DNA from: Rhizophagus clarus
Lineage: Eukaryota; Glomeromycota; Glomeromycetes; Glomerales; Glomeraceae
Direction: 5' to 3'
Assembly (NCBI GenBank): GCA_015698045.1
Contig: BLAL01000281.1
Coordinates: 620,001-684,000, forward strand
Length of the DNA stretch: 64,000 nt
The first letter of the stretch is position 1; each line of letters opens with the position of its first letter. The position numbers and the translations under genes are program-made. The notes under the pieces are model-generated. The model did no database searches. It was not told the origin of the DNA and saw only the letters and a list, made by a program, of their open reading frames with translations. Positions 33,880 to 45,075 of the stretch are shown piece by piece.

Positions 33880-35500
33880 CATTTTACTAATACGTTTTTC
33901 AATTTTATTTTTTTAGACATTTATTTCAAAAATTCTAAACATACTTGACCTATCTTCAAAGACCCATCAATAAACTTTTAAATTTATAGTCTTTTGATAT
34001 ATAGAATTTTGATAGGGAGACTCAGAATATTTTTTTGAATTATTTTTTTTAGCGAAACATTTTAGGGCAGTGACATATATTAGCTAATATTTTTTTACTA
34101 TAGGCGCTTACCCCTCTACCACTAGGTAAGATATCTTGGTCACATGCAACCAATCATATTTTTTAAAAATTGTGTAACCTAAGATTTTTGCTTACTTCCC
34201 ACCCCCTAAAATATTAGCTAATATATGTTACTGCCCTTACTAATATTTTATTTTTACTCTTTTTAGACGCATAGATTTTGGTAAGAAATTTAAAAAATAA
34301 TTTTTTTTTAAATTTATTTCTTTCAACGAAATATTTTTAACATTTCATTTTTTTTTGTAGATAACCATTCTTTAGGTACTTTAACATAAAAAATTTGGTG
34401 AGAAAGGTTTTTTATTTACCTCAAATTATTCTTTTTTAATGAAACGTTCACTTACATTTTGTTTATTTTGTTTTATAGATGGCCAGTTCTTCAGGAAACT
34501 TGGATAACACGTTAGAAGTATGATGAGAGTTAGTTATTACTTTCGATTAATTCTTTTAATGAAATGTTTTTACTGCATTTTACTATTTTTTTTAGGCAAC
34601 TATACTTCGTGTCTATCAATAAGGGTATATGGATATATTAATAGAGATACGGCCACTCAGTTCTTTGGAATGGATGTGTAAAATCTGATATAGAAGTTAT
34701 AAAAGTATTTATTTCAGATTTTTAGAAGTGTGGGTTTTTGGTAAGGAAGCCAAAGTTTTTTACAGTATAAATCAATTTTAACAAAACATTTCTAATATTT
34801 TGTTTTACCTTTTTTTTAGACGATCTGAAATGTAAATTTTCAGTTAAAAACACTATTATATTTATTTCATTAGCATTTACCATCATAATATTCAAGATCA
34901 TGTTTACCTATAGTAAGAGTAAGATCATGATCATGATTACTTATTCACGAAATGTGTAGACAAATAATTAAACTCTTTGAACGTGAAATTTAAAAGTTTT
35001 TTCTTTTTTAAGAAGTTTGTTTCTCGGCTCTTTGGATGAAATCTGGTAGGAACATGAAAGCTTTGGTGAGTTTAATAGTTTTCTCTTTTTTTCTTTAACA
35101 AACTGTTTCTAACAGTTCATTTTTTTCTTTTGTAGACGAGCTTGGTTATTCAGGTATTGGATGCAGATTAAGTTTTGAAGTCAAAATTTAAAACTTCAAT
35201 AAAAAAGCGCATTTTTTTAATTAGATCTTAGCATTCTGAAAAGCAGTAAATTTTTAAATAGATCGAAAATTTTATTTAAAAAAATGGTTTATATTAATGT
35301 TAACTTTATTTATTTCTATCTTGTAGAAATCATCTGATCAAATTTTAATTCAGATCTTTAGGTAAGTTTTCAAATAAGAATTTTGAAAACTTTAATAAAA
35401 AAAAATAACTTTTTTTATCTCTATTTTGTGTAGATTATGATGTTCAGCTTTTGGACTGTAAATGGAACACTGGAGTCAAAAACTTTCTTTTTTTTATAAT
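33880..35500 (+). repeat. intron-like micro-exon array D (plus strand)
   Basis: Weaker, more diverged version of array B: repeated T-tract+TAG acceptors (e.g. near 34363, 34479, 34596, 34820, 35137), short segments such as ATGGCCAGTTCTTCAGGAAA, and GAAACATTT/GAAACGTTC motifs before each T-tract. A TTA-flanked MITE sits in one unit. No coherent ORF. Confidence 0.55.
34065..34236. mobile_element. 172 bp MITE, TSD TTA (PIF/Harbinger-like)
   Basis: Terminal inverted repeats begin GGGCAGTGACATATATTAGC on the left and GGGCAGTAACATATATTAGC on the right (reverse complement). TTA flanks both sides (34062-34064 and 34237-34239), the duplication typical of PIF/Harbinger elements. Confidence 0.85.
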
Positions 35501-36111
35501 TTTCTTTTGTTTACTAATTATTTGTTTGGACGCGTAAAATTTTGCATAATCGAAGAATGGTAAAGGAAATTTAGAGAATATCAAAAACATTAAATTAATC
35601 AAGAAAGAAACTGATATCATTGTCTAAACTGGGCAGTTGGTGTATATCATTTTCAGAAGCATCTTTAAAGACAATTCTTACATAGCAGACTATATGTAAT
35701 GGAATTAATATTTAGACAATTAAATTTTACATTAGAAAATTAGTTTACAAGTATATATTTTATCATTTTTAGTAAAGTTATTTAATAATTGATTTCTATT
35801 CATCAAAAAATTATTAGTTCTTTATTTTAAAAACTGCTAATATACAGTAGCTTGCATAAATAACATACTAAAATATTTTAAACAGTAAATCACGTGTTTA
35901 TTGATTAAAATAAATCTGTTTAATCTCATTTTTTCAAAATAAATAATATATGTGTAAATTTTTAACATATAAAGTTAATTCCTTTCCTGTATATCATACA
36001 AAAAAATCTATTATATTATTTTCTTTCTCCAAATCATGATGCATTATTTTTGCCACTTTTTTTAAAAAAAAAATTATTAGAAAAAAATTTTTTTTTTTAT
36101 AATTAATAATA
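35501..36111. other. intergenic AT-rich
   Basis: No gene recognised. TACAGTAGCTTGCATAAATA at 35844 looks like one end of a Tc1-type element, but no partner end was found. Confidence 0.4.
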
Positions 36112-36829
36112 TGATCCAGTGTAAAAAGATTTGGATCTTAAACAAATGCTAATAAAAAATTTTTTTATTAGGCAAACTTTATTTTTTTATATATAAATCT
36201 TATCAGTATATATTGAAAAATATTATAAATAACATTATTACATCAAATCATGCATTATCATTAGAATTACTATAATCCTCAAATTCTTCATCAATAAATA
36301 ATATGTTTTTGTTAGCTTCAAAATATGCCTTGCATTTTTAAGCACTTCTCTGCAATCCAATTATAATCTTTAAATTAAATTTATTTTCATATGAATTTAA
36401 AAGTGTATTTTAAACAAACAATAAGTTTGGATATAGACTTAATTTTGTAACTTCACCATTTATAACCACTAAAATGCTTCTAATTTGCTAAAATATATCA
36501 GTCAGTGGTCATTTCAGATCACTTGCCAATCACTAATTAAAATTTTGTGTAATGTTAAAAATCATGAATGAAGAGTCTAATACAACGTGATATTTCTTCA
36601 AGTAAACTACCAGAGAACCTTAAGAACTTTTTAATCTAGAGGTTTCTGGCTACTTATTCGTATATTTTTCTTTATAATATAATACTTGTTCAAAAACTCT
36701 ACATATAACCTACTTTTTCTCGTTTTTTTGACCTTGATCCCGAGATGCTAGTTTATATTTTTCTCTCGATCTATTTTAAACATATAAGTATACGTATTTT
36801 TATAAGCACACACTGGTCAAAATCAATGC

Positions 36830-37110
36830 TATCAGGTACATATCGGGTACATATCAGGTACCTGATATGTACCCGATATGTGTGAAATATGTGTATGTTA
36901 TTTAATAATACTACACATATCGGGTACCCGATATGTACCCGTCGGATGCAAAAAATCGGTGACATATAACGTACATATCGGGTACATTTCTCATACATAT
37001 TGGGTAGTTAAATATCGGTTACATATCATAGATTTATTGGGTACCCGATATATTTTAAAAAAATATCGGACAGATATTATACACTTATCGGATAGTACTA
37101 ATAAGTATCC
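36830..37110. repeat. palindromic subterminal repeats, left end of CACTA-like element 2
   Basis: At least nine occurrences or variants of ACATATCGGGTACCCGATAT halves (36838-37060). The same motif recurs at the right end, 41215-41420. In En/Spm such repeats bind the element's TnpA protein. Confidence 0.75.
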
Positions 37111-37439
37111 TATATATACCCAATATGTATCCTATTTGTATTTGAAATATAAGCATAATTTCATAATTTTCACAAATATCAGATAGCCAAAAAGTATAGC
37201 ATTTATGGGGCATTAATAGTAGTAGATTTATAATTTAAATACAATTGTAATTTAAAAGTAATTTAATTCATTTAATTGTAATTACTGAAAGTTTTATTTA
37301 TATTTTCAATCGATAATAAAAAAAAATATTATACAAAAAATATTATAAAAAAAATTCACTACTCTTTACACAAATTTACAATTAATGTTCACTTGTTTGC
37401 TTGTTTTCATTTCATTATATCTATTTAATTTGAAAGAAA

Positions 37440-37860
37440 GTAAAATGTTAGTTAGTATGAATATTAGTAGAAGTGTTAGCAAAAGAAAAGGAACGTTAAT
37501 AAAAAAATTTTTACATTAGAAAGTGTTAGTATTAATGTTAGTATGAAAGTTAGTAGAAGTAGAAAAGGGGCGTCAATAAAAAAAAAATATAAAGTATAAG
37601 TATTAATATTAGTGTTAATGTTAGTAGAAGTGTTAGTAAAAGTAAGAAATAAAAAATGTTTAACAGTAGAACATTGTTAGTAGGAACGTTAGTAGGAGGA
37701 AACACATTAGAAAAAAATATTAGTAAGAGTGTTAACAGGATGGAAAAAGAAATTTCAACAAAAAATGTACCTTTGTATTTATTTTTTAGAAAAACTAATA
37801 AAGTAAAAAACTCGATAGTAGAACATTGTTTAAGACGTTAGTGAGAAGAAATACATTGGA
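37440..37860. repeat. GTTAGT-rich repeats
   Basis: Recurring GTTAGTATTAATGTTAGT and GTTAGTAGAAGTGTTAG blocks, like those at 14640-15425 in the other Myb/SANT-carrying element. Confidence 0.55.
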
Positions 37861-37884
37861 AAAATATATTAATAAGAGTGTTAA

Positions 37885-38301
37885 GAATAACATAATAATG
37901 GGAAAAGAAATTTCAACAAAAAATATACCTTTATCTTTATTTTTTAGATAAAAACAATAAAGTAAAAATTTGAGAGAGAGAGAAAAAAGTTTTGAAAAAA
38001 AAAAAACGATAAATAAATAATTAAATCGTGATCGTGCAATCACATGATCAACAAAATTATCAATTTTTATTGGTTATTTGGGTAATATTATAAATAACAT
38101 AATAATGGGAAAAGAAATTTCAACAAAAAATATACCTTTATCTTTATTTTTTAGACAAAACAATAAAGTAAAAATTTGAGAGAGAGAGAAAAAGTTTTTG
38201 AAAAAAAAAAAAAAAAATACGATAAATAAATAATTAAATCATGATCGTGCAATTACATGATCAACAAAATTATCAATTTTTATTGGTTATTTGGGTAATA
38301 T
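37885..38301. repeat. 205 bp tandem duplication
   Basis: 37885-38089 (AACATAATAATGGGAAAAGA ... TTATTTGGGTAATATTA) is repeated almost exactly at about 38096-38301, differing by a few bases and poly-A length. Confidence 0.85.
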
Positions 38302-39124
38302 TATATTCAGCCACATTAGCCACAAAATCGGTCACCTATCGAATGCACAAGTCAATATTAGCGAAGAAGCACAAACTTGATTATTCACTATTCGTGCTCA
38401 ACTTGAGTTGATAAAATTATTAAAAAATCACTGATTTTATAAAATTTATCAGAATTTTTATACCTAATTAAAGATGATTAAATTAAGTTTTACTACCGAT
38501 TTCATTATAACGTTACCAACTTTTTTGTTAATCTTGGATATTTTATTTTGAATTTAAATTGTTCGCTTTGAACTCGAGTTGAACTCGAGTTCAACTCGAG
38601 TTTAACTCGTTCGCTTAAGATCTTTGTGTAATATATTGTAGATCCGTAATTGTTTTATTTGTAGTCTATAATTGGCAAAAGCTTATTATAAACCAAAATA
38701 AAAAACACTATTTATTTACGTATCTGTATTATTAGATTTTACCTTTTTTAGATTTGATATATAATTAAAAAGAAGACCTTTATCTTGATATTTTGGAATC
38801 ACGATCATAACAATTGAGTTTAGGTCGAGTTTAACTTGTTCATTGTAATTGATTGTATTGTAGATCCGTATCTGTATTATAATTAATATAAAGAAGACAG
38901 ATCATAACAATCATGACATATTTGAGAAATTAGAACAATTTACGTAAATGTTCTTGAAGAGTAATTAATATAATAATACAAGATGATAAAAAATTGTTTT
39001 TAAAAAGAGGTTTCATCTTTTTTTTTTTCTTACAATAAATTTGTTGTCGTTATTTCTATTGTATAATCTTTTTCTTAAAATTTGTTGCCGTTATTTTTTA
39101 TTATTATATATTCTTTTTCTTAAA
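38302..39124. other. non-coding interior of CACTA-like element 2
   Basis: Contains GAACTCGAGTTCAACTCGAG near 38570-38605, a short CTCGAGTT repeat. No gene. Confidence 0.45.
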
Positions 39125-39731
39125 ATGCCCGCAAATTGGACTGATGCAATAACTGAATATTTAATAAGATATAGGAGGTAAAAAATTAAATGAAAACTAA
39201 TAAATAACTTTGATCATATTCTAGTTTTTTTTTCTCTTACGTTTCCTGATCTAAAAATTAAATAAATAATGTAAAGGAGAAGGAACAACTACTACCATGA
39301 CATACCCGGAAGGAACCGCTTTGAATTCTGGGAGAGCCTAGCTCAAAGAATTCAGAGACGGTTCCGCGTGAGGTTCACTGGCCAACAGGTAGAAAGAAAG
39401 TGGAGAAACTTGGTCAGGAATTTTAATGTTAGTAAAATAATAATAAATCATAAAAAAAAAATAAAAAAAAATAAAAAATTAATAGTATTAACATTTTTAG
39501 AATTTCTGTGAATGGAGGAATGGTGCGCGAAATAGAAGGTGGTCCCGGGAAGGAGAAAGATATTATAGGCAGTTCCGCACAAGGTTTTGGGACAGACCTG
39601 GTAATTATTAAGAATTTTTTTAATTTATATTTAAGTTATTTAAGTTCTAAATTTATATATATTTCTTAGGGAACCACCACAGTCGTAGGCGGCGTAGAAA
39701 CACTGCGCATCGGCGGCCTCGGAATCCGTAA
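39125..39731 (+). CDS. Myb/SANT-like DNA-binding protein of CACTA-like element 2, four exons (intact)
   Basis: Exons 39125-39177, 39277-39427, 39501-39600 and 39670-39731 join in phase into 121 residues. Residues about 5-72 (WTDAITEYLIRYRRRNNYYH ... RFEFWESLAQRIQRRF ... TGQQVERKWRNLVRNF) match the three-helix pattern of Myb/SANT-like, trihelix or MADF domains with Trp in each helix. Then comes WRNG-RNRRWSREGERYYRQFRTRFWDRP and a very basic tail (HHSRRRRRNTAHRRPRNP), a likely nuclear signal. Intron positions and the second block are shared with the gene at 16261-16885, so the two are paralogues in different TIR elements. Unlike nearly all other transposon ORFs in the window it has no stop or frameshift, suggesting selection or youth. 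Its likely targets are the ATATCGGGTACCCGATAT subterminal palindromes of its own element; that is inference by analogy with TnpA. Confidence 0.78.
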
Positions 39732-40430
39732 ATTATATTTTTTTATTTTTATTTTTTTTTATTTTGTATTTTTTATATTTTATTTTTATTTTTATTTTTA
39801 TTTATATTTTTATATTTTTATTATTTTTATTATTATTATTTTTATTTTTTATTATCTTTTATTATTATTATTTTTTATTAAATATATATATATATTATAT
39901 AGTCATCTAATTATTATTTTAATATTTTTACTATTTTATAATTTGATTTAATATCGGCCTATATTCAACTGAAATTAAAAAATTCGACCTCAATTATAAG
40001 TAATTAAAGCTTATTATAATAAATTGCTTTTATTCAATAAACATTCATTTTTTTTTTATTAAAGTATTAATTAAATAAACAATCTGTCGTCATATATTAT
40101 ATAATATATTGTAATGATGAAATGTTCCCAATAAATTTTTAAAAAAGGTACATGTAGGCGTGACAGATTTAATACCGCTGATTCTTTCAAAATGTTACTA
40201 AAATCTTTCCATAGATCAAATTGAGAGAACTAATCTATCAATTTACAATATAAAATCTTGAAATAATCTTTCACATTTTCAAAATACGTGATCAAACTCA
40301 TTTTTGCTAAACTGCCGAAACCTTTTGGCGTTTACATGCAATAGTTTCGGCATTTTAATTTAATTTGACGATCATTGATTATCATGATCAATCTATTTTT
40401 ACGGTTTTCTAAACCATAATTTTTTTTTTA
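39732..40430. other. non-coding: (TTTTA)n tract and a CACTA-related fragment
   Basis: 39735-39900 is a TTTTTATTTTTA-type simple repeat. 39955-40010 (TCGGCCTATATTCAACTGAA, AATTCGACCTCAATTA) matches, in opposite sense, the right end of CACTA-like element 1 (19900-19960). Confidence 0.5.
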
Positions 40431-40442
40431 TTTTTTTTTTAG

Positions 40443-40870
40443 GTTGCTGGACTCCCGGACTTGGAATGTAAGTTGGAAGGGGTGGGGGGAATTTTTTTTT
40501 AATATTAAAGAAACGTTACTAACGTTTCTTTCTTTATTTTTTTTAGGTTGCCAGCCTTCTTGGACGAACCAGACTTGGGAAATGTAAGTTGGAAAGGGCG
40601 GGGGATTTTTTTTAATATTAAAGAAACGTTACTAATGTTTCTTTCTTTATTTTTTTTAGGTTGCCGGCCTTCTTGGACGAACCGGACTTGAAAATGTAAG
40701 TTGGAAAGGGTGGTGATTTTTTTTTAATGTTAAAGAAACGTTACTAACATTTCTTTCTTTATTTTTTTTCAGATTGCTGGACTCCGGACTTGAAATGTAA
40801 GGAGAGAGGGAGGGATATTTTTTGAATATTAAAGAAACAGTTTAACGTTTCTTTTATTTATTTTAGGTTG
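40443..40870 (+). repeat. intron-like micro-exon array E (plus strand), best preserved
   Basis: Acceptor AGs at 40441-40442, 40545-40546, 40658-40659, 40771-40772 and 40865-40866. Micro-exons 40443-40467 (25 nt), 40547-40583 (37), 40660-40695 (36) and 40773-40796 (24), each followed by GTAAGT or GTAAGG. Introns hold the palindrome GAAACGTTACTAACGTTTC (or a near match), which contains the fungal branch-point consensus TACTAAC about 22-25 nt before the AG, then CTTTCTTTATTTTTTTTAG. Everything a spliceosome needs is present in each unit. Confidence 0.85.
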
Positions 40871-41592
40871 CAGTTTCCCTTGTTCCTCTTGATCTTAACG
40901 TGATCACGATTAAGAAAAGTTTGAGCAAACTTTTCTTAAAATTGTATTATAAATGACTGTAACTTTTTTATTAATTTATTGTAATAAAATACGTAATAAA
41001 ATAAAAATATTAACAATAATAATTATACTTTTAAACACTTTACAAAAAATTTATAAACTTGATAATGCATTCAATAAATAAGACAATAAAAATTTTTTAA
41101 CTACATTAAACGAATTAAAAATTTCTAAAAAAAAAAATCTATAAAGAAAGTAAACTCTAAAAAATTTCTTAATACATTATATAATATGAAATCTAACGTA
41201 TTAAAATTTGTATCACATATCGGGTACCCGATATGTGTAAGATAGAACTGTGCCCGATATATATTAAATAACATATCAGTGACCAATAGTTTAGATATCG
41301 GAGTCTTGGTAATTAGGCATATTTTGAAGTGTAATAAATTGGGTACCTGATATATAAAAATACCCGATATTTATCTGATTAGCCGCCAATATATAAGTCC
41401 CCGATATGTACCCGATAGAATTGATTTTGACCAGTGACAATCGAATTACTTACTGGCTAAAAAGCTGTTATAATAGTAAGTTTTGTAATTATTACACAAT
41501 TTTTGATTCTATTACAAAAAAAATTAGTTATTCTTGCCATTTTAGAGAATTTATAATTTTTTTTATTTATCTTTATGATAATACCACCATTC

Positions 41593-44500
41593 TCAAACTT
41601 TTTTTATGGTCCAAACATCTGATAATTGCTCACGAATGCTAGCAATGGCATTATCTGGAAGTTTATCTTTATAAACTTTTAATGTAGAAAGTATATCCGT
41701 TTCATCTTTAGTAGTGTGGTGCCTACTACCCATTGTTTTCCTTTTTTTAAGTTGTGGCTCGGTTGTATCAGGAGGACATGGTTCATTCAAATCAAATCGT
41801 CATTTATTAGAACCTTCAGCTATCATAATTTGTACAGGTTCAGTAGGATTTATATGTTGATTTTCAATTATTGTTTTCTTTTCTCTTGCTTTTTTTTGAT
41901 TATAATCTTTTACTTTTGTTCTGATAACTCCAGCTGCTCCTCTTCCCTGTGTATTTTTTCGTTCTACTTCTAAAACTTCTTGAAAATACACTTTTTTAAT
42001 TCGTTCTAGTCCATCCGGATAACATGCAATTAAACGATCAAGTCCTTCTTTATGTATTTCTGTAGGGGGATACTTCTAAAATAGTGGATGAGACAAAGGA
42101 TTATCCATTCCAAAAATGGCAAGAAGATCATGTACAAGCTCCCACAGAGATTCCTTACGTGATTTAACAGCTCGTTTACTACTTGAGATAGAATGATCCC
42201 CAAGATATTCGCTCATTAAAAGATCAATTCTCTCTCTCTCATCTTGAATACTCTTAATTTGATCTTTGAGGTTCTTTTTATCTATTACGTTTCTATTAAC
42301 ATGTTGTTTAATAAACTTCACCCCGAATGTCTCCAATACCTCGTCAAAACCAAAACAAGTGGGGACTGCATTCTCAGGATTCTCATTAGGAACCTTGAAA
42401 GAATAACAATGGCGTAATTTTTCTTCAAATTTGGGGGTAAGTTGCTATGGTAGAAAGAAAATGAGCAATCGCTGTTGTATAGTTAGACTTTGTGGCACTT
42501 GCGAAAAGTGGACTGGCTGCAGATAAAGCGTTTTGTTGTAGATCAAAATTTCTGATGCGCATTGCCATCCGATGAGTTTTCCAAATTCCGGCCCATTTAA
42601 AGTACATATACCAAATCTTATCAATTATATAATAAATAAATATTTTTATATAGATTACATGTTTATTAGTTTTAAAAACATTTTTTTTTTTTATTTTTTT
42701 GTATACCTTAAGACAAATATTTTTATTGTTGTCACCATCCATTATTTCAGAAGTTGTCATTCCATTATTATTTATATAGATACTAATTGCTATCCCTACT
42801 GCTGCCCATATTAAATCAAGTACTCGTGCTGTTAAACGATAATTAACAGTCATTTCAAATTTATCCAAAAATCGGACGCCCAAGCGTGATGCTAAGCTTA
42901 ACAACCCGTAGCTAGAAAATAAGACAATTAATACTGAACAGAAATCCTTGGACATGTGCCACGCACCAAGGATTGGACTTATTTTTGGTCATTTATCCCG
43001 ACATCTAATTAACCAGTGATAAATAGCTTCATCTGCAACAATGTCCAGAAAAGAATGTTCATCCATAGAAAAATCTCCTTTATACATTTCGGCAACTCGC
43101 AAAATTTCTTCATCTGAGTTTGGGTTAGCACCTGGCTCCAAAATTATAACATCAGGTGATGGTCTAAGGCATCCGGGATTCAATTTAGAAAGAATAGCAC
43201 ATTTAATAGTATCCGCGTCAAAATTTTTCTTGTAAGTTAATTCACCATTAATTTTCTCAAAACCTAATAATTCGTCAATGGTTTGTTGAAATCTCATCAA
43301 GATATCGTTAATATTCTCATTAGTTCTGAATAATGGAGTCTCAGTTGTTAATTCCACAACAGGTTCCAGACTGTTTTTTACATCAAATGGTAGATGGACT
43401 TGAAAAACCATCCTCAAAGTCGCATGCAAATTATCACGGGTAACGTCATAAATGTTTCCAAATTTAAAACCCTTCTTCTTAAAATCAATATTATCAATGA
43501 TCGCCAATTTCCAAATATTATTGCTTCTAATTAAACGTTTTGTAGGGTCTGATTTTTCCATTTGGTCTTTTGCAAGTTTACGTTTATGGTGATCTGTATG
43601 TGATGTTATATGACAAATATTTAGTAGTTGGCGAAAAGAACCCAGTAATCATGGCATACGATCAAGACTTGCTAGAATTCGAGGTAGCCAAATCTTTAAA
43701 TAAGGAAAAGCTATATTTAACAGTATAGATGTAATAAACGTGATTATTTTTGTTATTTGATTTGGAATTATCTCTTTCATCGATTTTTGACTGTTTTTCT
43801 GTTGCCAATTACACACTTTTGTCTTTCTTTGATATAATTCACCAACCATTCCAAAAAAAAAGTTATTCAAAAAATCTGGGAAAGCATTGTAATATTCCTG
43901 AATAGTTTGTGGATATTCCAGAGCATTCTTATTCAGGTTGATTTCTGATTGTGAATTCCATAATCTTTTTCCAAATTCACGTCCAAGTTGCTCATAATCA
44001 TTTATGTTCTCCTTATCTTTTTTTTTAGAAATTTCCTTAAAAAGGATTTTTATCATTAATAAACTGGGAGGTTCATTAAGGGAAATTCTTTCTTCATTAT
44101 CTGTTGTATTGGCGGAAATAATGTTGCGACCAAAAGGTATTTTACAAAAAGTAAAAAGAGTTTCGAAAGTGTTTGTTAAAATCCTTTTTTTAGTTTCATT
44201 ATCTGTTATTTGTGCAATATTAATTAGCCAATTCCCTAAATATTCGAGTCCTTTTGTTATATCATTAGCATGTAACTCTTCAGTAATACATATCGTTACC
44301 TTTTTTCCTTTTCCAAGGCGATGATGAATATGGCTGCCTAATTTTTCATAACATAAACAACAGATACATTGTTGCTGCTTAATGTCATCAAAGGCCTGTT
44401 TGCATATAGGTGGACATACTCGTAATGCTTCACATGAATACTGCCCAATACACAGCACTTGTATATTTTGTTTGTTCAATTTCCAAGAGTGTATTGTGCA

Positions 44501-45075
44501 CCCTACACCCTGAGAAAAATAAGTAATATATTTATTACATGAAATATAACGACGCCATTGAATGATACCTTGATTGAAGTCTTTCACTTGTTTATTCTGT
44601 GATTTATGTAAGTACTTGTTATCGAATTGAAAGTGAGAGTCACACACTCTTAGTCTTGACAACACGCCATCAACTTCTCTAATTGCTTCTCTATCAACTT
44701 GCCACGTACCAAATAAGTTTCGTAATTGTCTTAATTTCGTCATTTCACCATATCGCTGAATTTTACCTTTAACAAAATCAATAACAACGCATGGTGTAAA
44801 TTCTATATTTTCTACATCATCTACATAATCTATAATTTTATCTTGTTCTTCCTCATTTTCTACAAAGTCTTTTAAATTTATATCATTATTATCATCATTG
44901 AATATTTCATTATAATTTTCTAAGAAAACTTTTTCTTGTTCAAACTCGTCAAAGCTTATTTCATTATAATTTTCTAAGAAAACTTTTCCTTGTTCAAACT
45001 TGTCAAAGTTTATTTCATTATCTGAAAAAATAACGAAGGTGGCGGGGAAGAAATTTCATACTCTTGTTCTAACAT
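41593..45075 (-). pseudogene. THAP-like transposase-type ORF of the middle TIR element (broken)
   Basis: Reading on the minus strand: ATG at 45075 (MLEQEYEISS), a 1-nt shift near 45020, an acidic stretch with a 60 bp internal duplication (FEQGKVFLENYNEISFDE), then a block with WQVDREAI...LRVCDSHF like part of a THAP zinc finger, and CCLCYEKLGSHIHH with more Cys/His. A long central region follows (VADEAIYHWLIRCRD ... PILGAWHMSKDFCSVLIVLF ... ARVLDLIWAAVGIAI) with a likely 90-nt intron at 42617-42706, and a Lys-rich tail (QGRGAAGVIRTKVKDYNQKK). It is broken by TGA at 43649, 42989 and 41800, TAG at 42076, and a 1-nt shift near 42425. It lies inside a perfect 20 bp TIR pair, so it is probably the transposase. 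The superfamily is not recognised with confidence. Confidence 0.7.

Larger units (their letters stand above)
36811..41436. mobile_element. CACTA-like element 2, TSD ACA, with Myb/SANT-like gene
   Basis: Left end CACTGGTCAAAATCAATGCT, right end in reverse complement CACTGGTCAAAATCAATTCT; ACA flanks both sides (36808-36810 and 41437-41439). CACTG termini and a 3 bp duplication fit CACTA. Subterminal regions are full of ATATCGGGTACCCGATATGT palindromes. Inside: GTTAGT-rich repeats, a 205 bp duplication, an intact Myb/SANT-like gene and a micro-exon array. No TNP2 transposase within it. Confidence 0.82.

Noticed and set aside
36771..37186. Overlapping ORFs with YIPI/RYV repeats on both strands
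   Set aside because: They translate the palindromic subterminal repeats of CACTA-like element 2.
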